From Nocardioides sp. Root1257 (GTDB lineage: Bacteria > Actinomycetota > Actinomycetes > Propionibacteriales > Nocardioidaceae), in contig NZ_LMDV01000009.1 of assembly GCF_001425175.1 (NCBI RefSeq), positions 62,001 to 126,000 of the forward strand: DNA of 64,000 bases, in the 5' to 3' direction. Shown piece by piece: positions 1 to 6,735 of the stretch. The position numbers were made by a program, and so were the translations under genes. The stretch's first letter is position 1. Each line of letters begins with the position of its first letter. The notes below the pieces were generated by a model. It searched no databases. It worked only from the letters and a program-made list of their open reading frames with translations, and had not been told where the DNA came from.

Positions 1-179
1 TCCTGCCCGTCGGTCGTGACGGTTCCGGCGACCTTGACCGCGTCGAGACCCTTCATGGCCTTCTTCGAGGCGTCCGCGATCTTCTGCCCCGACTGGTCGG
101 TGAAGTCGTCACCACCACCGCAGGCGGTGAGCAGGGCGGCCATGCCGAGGCCGGCGGCGGCCAGTCCGATGCGTGTCAT
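1..179 (-). CDS. Lipoprotein, N-terminal fragment (cut by window edge)
   Basis: Only the first 59 codons are visible; the gene runs off the left edge. The ATG at 179 opens a signal peptide with two basic or polar residues, a short hydrophobic stretch and a lipobox LLTAC with Cys at residue 20, followed by a flexible GGGDD linker. The mature part (DQSGQKIADASKKAMKGLDA) resembles the start of LppX/LprG-type actinobacterial lipoproteins, which carry lipids at the cell envelope. That family call is an inference from this short stretch. The gene is separated from the operon to its right by a strong inverted repeat, so it probably has its own promoter. Confidence 0.7.
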   Translation of the reverse strand, partial: MTRIGLAAAGLGMAALLTACGGGDDFTDQSGQKIADASKKAMKGLDAVKVAGTVTTDGQ

Positions 180-204
180 GCGGGCCAGCCTCCCACGCCG
201 CCGG

Positions 205-267
205 GGTAGTCCCTGACGGAATGGCCCTCCCTGGGCGCGGCAGCCGACCGTTCCGTCAGGGACTACC
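205..267 (-). terminator. Long perfect inverted repeat, probable terminator of the cobB operon
   Basis: The arms GGTAGTCCCTGACGGAA (205-221) and its exact complement (251-267) are 17 bp each, with a 29-nt loop. The right arm contains the TAG stop of the sirtuin gene. The position between the end of the leftward operon and the next leftward gene fits a transcription terminator. A T-run is absent, as is usual in actinobacteria. Confidence 0.7.
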
Positions 268-949
268 TCAGCAGCTCGCGGACCCAGGCCGGGACGAGGG
301 CGGAGGCGGGGCCGTGGCGCGCCTCGTCGAAGAGGTGGCTGCCGGCGCTGGGCTCGAGGTTGAGCTCGAGGGTGCGAGCGCCACCCGCGCGGGCGTGCTC
401 GACGAAGCCGGCGGCGGGGTAGACGGCGCCGGAGGTGCCGATCGAGACGAAGAGGTCCGCCTCGTCCAGGGCGGCCACGATCCGGTCCATCTCGTACGGG
501 ATCTCGCCGAACCACACCACGTCCGGCCGGAGCTCGCTGACGCCGCAGCGCGGGCACGGCGGGTAGTCGCCGAGCTCGCCCGTCCACGCGACCCGGGCGC
601 CGCACCCGCGGCACAGCGCCGACTGCAGCTCCCCGTGCATGTGCAGGACCCGGCGCGAGCCACCGCGCTCGTGCAGGTCGTCGATGTTCTGGGTCACGAC
701 GAGCAGGTCGTCGCCGAGGACGGACTCCAGCTCCGCGAGCGCCCGGTGCGCGTCGTTGGGCTCCACACCGGCGAGCGCCGCGCGACGGGCGTCGTAGAAG
801 CGGTGCACGACCGAGGGCTGGTACTCGTACGCCTCCGGCGTCGCGACGTCCTCGACCCGGTGGCCCTCCCACAGCCCGTCGGCGTCGCGGAAGGTAGGTA
901 CGCCGCTCTCAGCGGAGACCCCCGCGCCCGTCAGCACGACGACCCTCAT
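263..949 (-). CDS. cobB: NAD-dependent protein deacylase, SIRT5/CobB type (sirtuin)
   Basis: This 228-residue sirtuin removes acyl groups from lysines using NAD. Visible signatures are GAGVSAESG (residues 8-16) for NAD binding, QNIDDLH (87-93), the catalytic His105 in HMHGE, and a zinc site of Cys113, Cys116, Cys132 and Cys135. Tyr52 and Arg55 form the YxxR pair that in class III sirtuins binds succinyl or malonyl groups, so a desuccinylase role is likely. The ATG at 949 overlaps the stop of the upstream methyltransferase gene by 4 bp (ATGA), so the two are probably translationally coupled. Confidence 0.9.
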   Translation of the reverse strand: MRVVVLTGAGVSAESGVPTFRDADGLWEGHRVEDVATPEAYEYQPSVVHRFYDARRAALAGVEPNDAHRALAELESVLGDDLLVVTQNIDDLHERGGSRRVLHMHGELQSALCRGCGARVAWTGELGDYPPCPRCGVSELRPDVVWFGEIPYEMDRIVAALDEADLFVSIGTSGAVYPAAGFVEHARAGGARTLELNLEPSAGSHLFDEARHGPASALVPAWVRELLR

Positions 950-1566
950 CGGCGCGGCTCGGCGTACAGGGTGACGGCGTAGCCGTCGGCCGGGTCGAAC
1001 GCGTGCCCGTCCCACGTGCCGTAGCGCATCACCGCGTCGAGACCGAGCACGCCGAACGCCGCGTCGACGTCGGCCAGGGCGGTCGGCGGGCAGTCGCCGG
1101 GCAGGTGGCCGGCGTCGAGGCCGTAGCCGCACACGACGACCCCGCCGGGGGTGAGGTGGTGACCGAGCCGCTCGCAGGCGTCGAGGAGCGTGCCGGGCTC
1201 GAGCAGCGGGATGGTGTTGCCGGCGACCAGCACCAGGTCGAAAGTCTCACCGAGATCGAACGACGACAGGTCGCCGAGGCGCCAGTCCAGCTCGGGCGCA
1301 GCGGCTCGGGCCTGGGCCAGCATCGACTCGTCGACGTCGACCCCGACGACGTCGTACCCGAGCTCGGCGAGACGTACGCCGACCCGCCCGGTGCCGCATC
1401 CGGCATCCAGCACCCGCGCCGGTGGTGCGATCAGGTCCGCGACGAACGTCGCCTCACCGTGGATGTCCTGGCCACGCTCCGCCATCGACCGGAAGCGGTC
1501 GGCGTACGCGCGTGCGTAGTCGTCGCCCACGGTCTCGCGGGCGATCCGCTCCCACCGGCTGGTCAC
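946..1566 (-). CDS. SAM-dependent methyltransferase, class I
   Basis: A 206-residue Rossmann-fold methyltransferase. Motif I is LDAGCGTGR (residues 53-61), and an acidic residue after the next strand (VGVDVDESM) would bind the SAM ribose. The substrate cannot be read from the sequence. It overlaps both neighbours by 4 bp (GTPase upstream, sirtuin downstream), so it is the middle gene of a three-gene operon. The family is certain; the function is not. Confidence 0.85.
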   Translation of the reverse strand: MTSRWERIARETVGDDYARAYADRFRSMAERGQDIHGEATFVADLIAPPARVLDAGCGTGRVGVRLAELGYDVVGVDVDESMLAQARAAAPELDWRLGDLSSFDLGETFDLVLVAGNTIPLLEPGTLLDACERLGHHLTPGGVVVCGYGLDAGHLPGDCPPTALADVDAAFGVLGLDAVMRYGTWDGHAFDPADGYAVTLYAEPRR

Positions 1567-2699
1567 GACGAGATCTTGCGACGGGAGGCGCTGGTCTTGA
1601 ACTCCTCCATGAAGATCCGGTGCACCGTGTCACCGTCCAGCGCGCCACCGACCAGGCCCAGCTCGCCGCGGGCCAGCCGTTCGCACACCCGGATCCAGGC
1701 CTGTCCCATCGCATAGGTGAAGGTGCCGGCGACGGTCGCGCTGATCGGCGCGGCCACCGCCGTGCCTGCCCCGGGAACGAACTTGATCATGTTGGTGACC
1801 ACCGAGCGCCCGGCCGTCGTGGCGGCGGCCGTCGCGGCGATCGACGCAGCGGTCGAGCGCTCGACGGAGATCCCGTACGTGACCGCGATCGAGGCCATCA
1901 TTCCGATCTGGAGCGGGACGAGGATCGCCGCGTCGGAGAAGGGGATCGGGGAGGCTCCGGCGGCGGTGGCTGCTGTCGTCGCCGCCTTGACGGCCACCTC
2001 CGCCCGCTCCCGCTTGCGGTCGAAGTCGATCCGCTGCGCGGCGGTGATGGCGTGGGCGACGCCGTCCGGCGCGCCGCGAAAGGTGGCATCGAGGACTTCC
2101 TGCAGGCCGTACGCCGTCTGTCCGGTGAAGTCGTCCGCGAGCGCCATCGTGTAGTGGATCAGGCCGTCCTGGATGGGCAGGTCGAGAGCGGCGATGCTGG
2201 CCGCGAGCGCCTCGGCGTCGGGGTGCACGCGCCCACCGGCACCGCGCTGCACCTGGGTGAGCACCAGGATCACGGGCAGCCCGAGGTCGGCGAGCGCGCG
2301 GACGAAGTCGGCCTCGGTCGCCTCGAAGCGGCGGTCGCCGGCCCGCACGCAGTACCAGGCGACGTGGATCTGGTCGGCGAGCGGCTTGCGGCGCATGCCG
2401 TGCAGGTAGTCGCGGAGCTCGCTCAGCAGCGCGTCGTTGTCCTTGCCGACCTCGAGACCGCGGGTGTCGAGCACGCCGAGCGTCCCGCTCTGGTGCAGGT
2501 AGAGGTGCTCGGCGCGGGTGACCGGCTCGCCGATCCCGGTCTGCGCGATCTCCGCACCGAAGATCGCGTTGACCAGGGTGCTCTTGCCGACGCCCGTCTT
2601 GCCGAAGATGGCCAGGTTGAACCGGCCGATCTCCTCTGCCTTGTCCTTCCACGCCTTCCCGAAGGCCTGGCCGAACCACTCGTCGGTGGGCTTCGCCAT
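1563..2699 (-). CDS. Era/YcjF-like GTPase with hydrophobic C-terminal domain
   Basis: A 378-residue protein with a P-loop GKTGVGKST (residues 33-41) and a switch II DTRG (78-81). The usual base-specificity motif NKxD is replaced by TQVQ (147-150). The C-terminal third (about 230-350) is rich in Ala, Gly and Ile with amphipathic or membrane-like stretches, as in DUF697/YcjF-type GTPases. It likely acts at the membrane or in stress-related assembly, but the exact role is unknown. It is the first gene of the operon ending in cobB; its promoter must lie in the 36 bp before 2699 or overlap the divergent gene at 2736. Confidence 0.75.
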   Translation of the reverse strand: MAKPTDEWFGQAFGKAWKDKAEEIGRFNLAIFGKTGVGKSTLVNAIFGAEIAQTGIGEPVTRAEHLYLHQSGTLGVLDTRGLEVGKDNDALLSELRDYLHGMRRKPLADQIHVAWYCVRAGDRRFEATEADFVRALADLGLPVILVLTQVQRGAGGRVHPDAEALAASIAALDLPIQDGLIHYTMALADDFTGQTAYGLQEVLDATFRGAPDGVAHAITAAQRIDFDRKRERAEVAVKAATTAATAAGASPIPFSDAAILVPLQIGMMASIAVTYGISVERSTAASIAATAAATTAGRSVVTNMIKFVPGAGTAVAAPISATVAGTFTYAMGQAWIRVCERLARGELGLVGGALDGDTVHRIFMEEFKTSASRRKISS

Positions 2700-2735
2700 G
2701 TCCCCAGCGTGTCAGAAGTAGGCAAGAGTGGGGTC

Positions 2736-3383
2736 ATGACGCAGATGGTGCGAGTGCACAACTTCTTCCTGTCGAGCGACGGGTACGGCGCGGGCGAGGG
2801 CCAGAGCCTGGAGCAGCCCTTCGGCCACGCGAACCCCGCCGAGCTGGGCGCGTGGGCGTTCGGGGCCGCGAGCTGGCCGAACCGCACCGACGGCGCCGGC
2901 ACCCGCGGCCTGGAGGACTACCTGGTCCGCGACTTCCACCGCAACATCGGCGCCGAGATCATGGGCCGCAACAAGTTCAGCCCCTATCGCGGTCCGTGGG
3001 AGGACCACCCCGACTGGGAGGGCTGGTGGGGTGAGGACACCCCGTTCCACACGCCCGTCTTCGTGATGACCCACCACGAGCGCCCGTCGCTGACGCTGAC
3101 CGACACGACGTTCCACTTCGTGAGCGGTACGCCGAGCGAGGTGCTCGAGCTCGCTCTCGAGGCCGCCGACGGCAAGGACGTCCGCCTGGGCGGCGGCGCC
3201 ACGACGATCCGCCAGTTCCTCGATGCGGGTCTCGTCGACACCCTGCACGTCGCCGTGGCCCCGATCGAGCTCGGCGGCGGGTCCCGCTTCTGGACGTCCC
3301 CCGACGAGCTGGACGACCGCTACCACCACGACGTCGTGCCGCGACCCGACGGCGTGGTGCACCACCTCTACTGGCGGCGGTGA
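2736..3383 (+). CDS. Dihydrofolate reductase family protein (RibD C-terminal-like)
   Basis: A 215-residue protein of the RibD_C/DHFR superfamily. The N-terminus RVHNFFLSSDGY, the central GRNKFSP and the C-terminal LGGGATTIRQFLDAGLVD, followed by a paired strand (LHVAVAPIELGGG), match the family pattern for NADPH-dependent reductases. These proteins are usually of unknown substrate. The start ATG at 2736 is chosen because the homology begins there; the longer open frame upstream lies opposite the GTPase and methyltransferase genes. It is transcribed divergently from the GTPase gene. Confidence 0.85.
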   Translation: MTQMVRVHNFFLSSDGYGAGEGQSLEQPFGHANPAELGAWAFGAASWPNRTDGAGTRGLEDYLVRDFHRNIGAEIMGRNKFSPYRGPWEDHPDWEGWWGEDTPFHTPVFVMTHHERPSLTLTDTTFHFVSGTPSEVLELALEAADGKDVRLGGGATTIRQFLDAGLVDTLHVAVAPIELGGGSRFWTSPDELDDRYHHDVVPRPDGVVHHLYWRR

Positions 3384-3395
3384 CCGCATCGACTT

Positions 3396-3412
3396 CGCCC
3401 GACACCCGGGCG
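3396..3412. terminator. Short GC-rich hairpin between converging genes
   Basis: CGCCCG (3396-3401) and CGGGCG (3407-3412) form a 6-bp stem with a 5-nt loop, between the ends of the DHFR-like gene and the converging arsenic flavoprotein gene. A short terminator is plausible but weak. Confidence 0.35.
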
Positions 3413-3441
3413 TCACTCCCTCCCCGAACAGCCTCGCGACG

Positions 3442-4881
3442 TCAGCCGCAGCTGGGGCCGCAGCCGCCGGCAGGAGTGCCGATGCTGACGAGCTCCGGCT
3501 CGGCGGACGTGCCGCAGCAGCCGACGTCGGCGGGTGCACCGTCGAAGAGACCGGATCCGCCGCACACACCGCTGTCGGGCAGGACCAGCTCCACGCGGTC
3601 GGCGGCCTCCTGGTCGCCCGCGACCTCGGCGACGATGCTGCGGACCTGCTCGAACCCGGTCATGGCCAGGAACGACGGAGCGCGGCCGTAGGACTTCATC
3701 CCGGCCAGGTAGAGGCCGGGCTCGGGCTGGCGGAGCCGGTCCGCGCCGTGCGGGCTGACGGAGCCGCAGGAGTGCCAGGCAGGGTGGATCTCGTCGGCCA
3801 GCCGGGCTGGCGCGTCGAGCTCGCCGTCCAGGTCCAGCTGGACCTGGCTGAGCCAGGTGTGGTCGGGGCGGAATCCGGTCACCACGATGACCTCGTCGAT
3901 GGCGTCGACGACCTTCCCGTTGTCGGCGGGTGCGGCGCCGGTCCCGAGGTCGGCGAACGACGTCAGCCGCAGCCGGCCCTGGCCGGCGTCCTCGTCGAGC
4001 TCGATGTCGCTGGTGCGGAAGGAGGTCATCACGGTGACCGGTCCGTCGGTCACGGCACGCTGGGCGCTGCTCCCCAGCGCGCCGCGCTGCTCGAGCTGGT
4101 CGTTGTCGCCACCACCGAACGCGTCGGCGGTGCCCGGTCGGCGGACCAGCCAGACGACGCGGGTCTCGGGGTGGTCCTTCGCGAGCGCGCCGAGACCGAC
4201 CAGGACGTTCTGGGCCGAGGCGCCGGCACCGGCGACCGCGACCCGCTTCCCGGCGTACCGAGCTGCGACGGCAGGGTCGGTGAGGTCCGGGATGCCGTAG
4301 GTGATGCGGTCCGCGTGCTCGGTCTCGCCGGCGGCCGGGTAGCCGTCCCCGCCGAGCGGGTTCGGGCGGGTCCAGGTGCCCGAGGCATCGACGACCGCTG
4401 CGGCGTTCAGTCGTGCGCGGGCACCGGTGGCGGTCTGGGTGTGGATGGTCAACGGCAGCCGCTCGCGGTCGGCGGCGACGAGGCGGTCCCGGCCGTAGCG
4501 GGCGACCCCGACCACACGCCGACCGAAGCGGATCTCCACCTCGTCGGTCGCCTCGAGCGCGGCCGCGAGCGGAGCGAGGTACAGCTCGACCCACTCGCCG
4601 CCGGTCGGGTAGCCGTCCGGGTCCGGGGCCACCCAGCCGGTGGACGAGAGCAGCTGCTCGGCGACCGGGTCGACCAGCTCGCGCCACGGTGAGAACAACC
4701 GGACGTGGCCCCAGCGGCGCACCGAGGCGCCCGGGGCATCGCCGGCCTCGAGGACCACGGTCGCCAGGCCGCGGGACTGGGCCTGGGCCGCCGCGGCCAG
4801 ACCGATCGGGCCGGCGCCGACGATGACGAGAGGCAGGTCGGCACTCGGGGTCAGGGCGGAGGATGCGGCGGAGGTGGTCAT
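3442..4881 (-). CDS. ArsO-like FAD-dependent monooxygenase with Cys-rich tail
   Basis: A 479-residue two-dinucleotide-binding-domain flavoprotein. It has an FAD site VIVGAGPIGLA near residues 19-29 and a second Rossmann motif VAVAGAGASAQN for NAD(P)H. This layout matches flavin monooxygenase-like proteins (ArsO type) found in bacterial ars operons. The last 40 residues hold Cys440, Cys455, Cys456, Cys474 and Cys478, an unusual tail that could bind trivalent arsenic. It is divergent from arsR-arsN across a 119-bp region with two operator-like palindromes, so arsenic control is likely. The exact reaction is unknown. The ATG at 4881 is preferred over in-frame upstream starts that would run through the operators. 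Confidence 0.75.
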   Translation of the reverse strand: MTTSAASSALTPSADLPLVIVGAGPIGLAAAAQAQSRGLATVVLEAGDAPGASVRRWGHVRLFSPWRELVDPVAEQLLSSTGWVAPDPDGYPTGGEWVELYLAPLAAALEATDEVEIRFGRRVVGVARYGRDRLVAADRERLPLTIHTQTATGARARLNAAAVVDASGTWTRPNPLGGDGYPAAGETEHADRITYGIPDLTDPAVAARYAGKRVAVAGAGASAQNVLVGLGALAKDHPETRVVWLVRRPGTADAFGGGDNDQLEQRGALGSSAQRAVTDGPVTVMTSFRTSDIELDEDAGQGRLRLTSFADLGTGAAPADNGKVVDAIDEVIVVTGFRPDHTWLSQVQLDLDGELDAPARLADEIHPAWHSCGSVSPHGADRLRQPEPGLYLAGMKSYGRAPSFLAMTGFEQVRSIVAEVAGDQEAADRVELVLPDSGVCGGSGLFDGAPADVGCCGTSAEPELVSIGTPAGGCGPSCG

Positions 4882-4910
4882 GCGTGGCTCCTGGCGACTC
4901 TCGGACAATT

Positions 4911-4928
4911 CATCGACGTCTGTCGATG
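4911..4928. promoter_or_regulatory. ArsR-type operator, first of a pair
   Basis: CATCGAC (4911-4917) and GTCGATG (4922-4928) are perfect 7-bp arms around a 4-nt spacer. The site is 30 bp upstream of the flavoprotein start, in the divergent region shared with arsR-arsN. ArsR/SmtB proteins bind this kind of short dyad. The protein-DNA pairing is inferred from position. Confidence 0.6.
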
Positions 4929-4963
4929 GATGGACTGTATCGACCGCCATCGATCCCTGCAAC

Positions 4964-4981
4964 CATCGATCAGCATCGATG
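4964..4981. promoter_or_regulatory. ArsR-type operator, second of a pair
   Basis: CATCGAT (4964-4970) and ATCGATG (4975-4981) repeat the 7-4-7 geometry of the site at 4911-4928, with centres 53 bp apart (about five helical turns). It ends 19 bp before the GTG of arsR-arsN. Binding here would block that gene's promoter. Confidence 0.6.
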
Positions 4982-5000
4982 AAGACGGTAGGCTGTCTCC

Positions 5001-5885
5001 GTGACCGTCGACATCACCGAACCAGCCGACGCTTGCGCGCCGGCGACGCCACCGGTCTCGCTCGGCGAGGACACCGCCGCGACGTACGCGGAGTGGTTCG
5101 CGACGCTGTCGGACGCGACGCGGGTGCGCCTGCTGCACGCGGTGTCGACGGCATCGTCGGGTCACCTGCGGGTCGGGGACCTCGCGACCCAGCTCGGGAT
5201 CAGCCAGTCCACGGCCTCCCACCACGTCCGCAAGCTCGCCGAGGTCGGCTTCGTCGCCGTCGACAAGGTCGGCACGTCCTCGGTCGTGTCGGTGAACCCG
5301 GCCTGCTGCACCGGTCTGCCGCACGCCGCCGACGTCGTCATGGGCACCCTGACTGCGGTGCCGTGCTGCCCCGAGGACCTCCCCGTCGACGTGACCTCCC
5401 GCGCGATGACCGACGACGACCTCCCGGCGGTCCGGGAGATCTACGCCCAAGGCATCGCGACGCGCAACGCCACCTTCGAGACCCGGGTCCCGACGGTGTC
5501 GGCGCTGGCGAAGAAATGGGTGCCCGGCCACCGGTGGGTCGCCGAGCTCGACATCGACGGCACCTCGACCGTGGTCGGGTGGACCGGCGTCACTCCGGTC
5601 TCCGAGCGCGAGTGCTACGCCGGGGTCGGCGAGACCAGCGTCTACGTCGCTGAGGGCTACCGCGGCCGGGGCGTCGGCAAGGCGCTGCTGTTCCGTCAGG
5701 TCAACGAGGCCGACGCCGGCGGCCTGTGGACCCTGCAGACCTCGATCTTCCCCGAGAACCGCGCCTCCATCGCGCTGCACCACTCCGCCGGCTACCGCAC
5801 CCTCGCCGTACGTCCCCGGATCGCGCAGCTCGACGGCGTCTGGCGCGACACCGTCCTGCTCGAGCGGCGGCGCGACACCGACTGA
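5001..5885 (+). CDS. ArsR repressor fused to ArsN-type N-acetyltransferase
   Basis: A 294-residue fusion. Residues about 28-115 are an ArsR winged helix (LSDATRVRLLHAV, then GISQSTASHHVRKLAEVGFV). Residues about 130-290 are a GNAT domain with the acetyl-CoA loop RGRGVGKALL (221-230), close to phosphinothricin-acetyltransferase-like ArsN proteins, which acetylate organic arsenicals. Two vicinal Cys pairs, Cys102-103 and Cys122-123, lie at the ArsR end and linker and are good candidates for As(III) sensing. The gene would repress itself and the divergent flavoprotein gene through the paired palindromes upstream. The GTG at 5001 is the first start downstream of those sites. Confidence 0.88.
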   Translation: MTVDITEPADACAPATPPVSLGEDTAATYAEWFATLSDATRVRLLHAVSTASSGHLRVGDLATQLGISQSTASHHVRKLAEVGFVAVDKVGTSSVVSVNPACCTGLPHAADVVMGTLTAVPCCPEDLPVDVTSRAMTDDDLPAVREIYAQGIATRNATFETRVPTVSALAKKWVPGHRWVAELDIDGTSTVVGWTGVTPVSERECYAGVGETSVYVAEGYRGRGVGKALLFRQVNEADAGGLWTLQTSIFPENRASIALHHSAGYRTLAVRPRIAQLDGVWRDTVLLERRRDTD

Positions 5886-5923
5886 CCAGCCGCCGGCGAC
5901 CGTGCCGGCTTGTGCACAGCACT

Positions 5924-5962
5924 TTCAGTCAGCCATTATTGAGTCAATCACCACTGACTGAA
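5924..5962. promoter_or_regulatory. ArsR-type operator with nested palindromes
   Basis: The outer arms TTCAGTCAG (5924-5932) and CTGACTGAA (5954-5962) are perfect 9-mers. Inside is ATTGA-G-TCAAT (5938-5948), close to the ATCAA/TTGAT half-sites of ArsR/SmtB operators. It lies 10 bp before the GTG of the ArsR-ArsC fusion and probably mediates its autorepression. Confidence 0.6.
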
Positions 5963-5972
5963 TGAGGTTGTC

Positions 5973-6698
5973 GTGGAACTCCAGGCTCGCGTCGCAGCGC
6001 TGGGTGCCCTGGCCGACCCGGCCCGGCTCCGGATCGTCGACCTCCTCAGCGCAGGAGACGCCTCTCCGAGTGAGCTCCGCGCCGAGCTGGGACTGGCCTC
6101 GAACCTGCTGGCCCACCACCTCGGGGTGCTGGAGGAGCGCGGCATCGTGACCCGGCACCGGTCGCACGCCGACCGCCGGCGCACCTACCTGCGGCTGCGG
6201 CCCGAGGGGCTCGCCGGACTCTTTCCCGCCGCGGAGGCCTCGCCGGCGAGCGCGGTCGAGCGGGTGGTGTTCGTGTGCACCGCGAACTCGGCGCGCTCCC
6301 AGCTCGCCGACGCACTGTGGCGCCGGGCCAGCACCATCCCGTCCACCTCGGCGGGCACCCATCCCGCCGCGGCCATCGCGCCGGGCGCGGCCGCAGCAGC
6401 CCGGCGTCACGGGCTCGCCCTCGTCCAGGAGGGTCCCCAGGCACTCGACGGACTCCTCCGTACGGGCGACTACGTGATCACCGTCTGCGATGGCGCGCAC
6501 GAGGAGCTCAAGCCGGACGACCTCGACCTGGTCGACCTGGCCGGCATCGCCCACTGGTCGATCGCCGACCCGGTCGCCGCCGGCACCGCAGCCGCGTTCA
6601 ACGCCGCGTACGCCGACATCGCCGACCGTGTCACCCAGCTGGCACCGCGACTCGAGAGATCGAGATCCACCACGACCGACTCGTCGGCCGTGTCCTGA
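5973..6698 (+). CDS. ArsR repressor fused to LMW-PTP arsenate reductase (mycothiol-type)
   Basis: A 241-residue fusion. Residues 1-90 form an ArsR winged helix (ALADPARLRIVDLL, LASNLLAHHLGVLEERGIV). Residues 96-230 form a low-molecular-weight phosphatase fold with the CX5R loop CTANSAR (Cys102, Arg108) and the general-acid Asp199 in IADP. Only one further Cys (Cys172 in TVCDGAHEE) is present, and the CxxxCP resolving pair of thioredoxin-linked ArsC is missing. That is the pattern of mycothiol/mycoredoxin-coupled actinobacterial reductases. It would reduce arsenate to arsenite and repress its own promoter. The channel fusion starts 37 bp downstream, probably in the same transcript. Confidence 0.88.
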   Translation: MELQARVAALGALADPARLRIVDLLSAGDASPSELRAELGLASNLLAHHLGVLEERGIVTRHRSHADRRRTYLRLRPEGLAGLFPAAEASPASAVERVVFVCTANSARSQLADALWRRASTIPSTSAGTHPAAAIAPGAAAAARRHGLALVQEGPQALDGLLRTGDYVITVCDGAHEELKPDDLDLVDLAGIAHWSIADPVAAGTAAAFNAAYADIADRVTQLAPRLERSRSTTTDSSAVS

Positions 6699-6735
6699 CC
6701 CGCACCACCCAACTCCTGACCCGACTCGGAGAACC

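Noticed and set aside
1422..2735. N-terminal extension of the DHFR-like gene
   Set aside because: The extra 438 codons are a shadow of the GTPase and methyltransferase genes. The family homology begins at the ATG at 2736.
3384..3441. A third copy of the 18-bp attachment core bounding the ars cluster on the left
   Set aside because: No matching sequence is present here, so the resident ars cluster cannot be shown to be part of the same or a tandem element.
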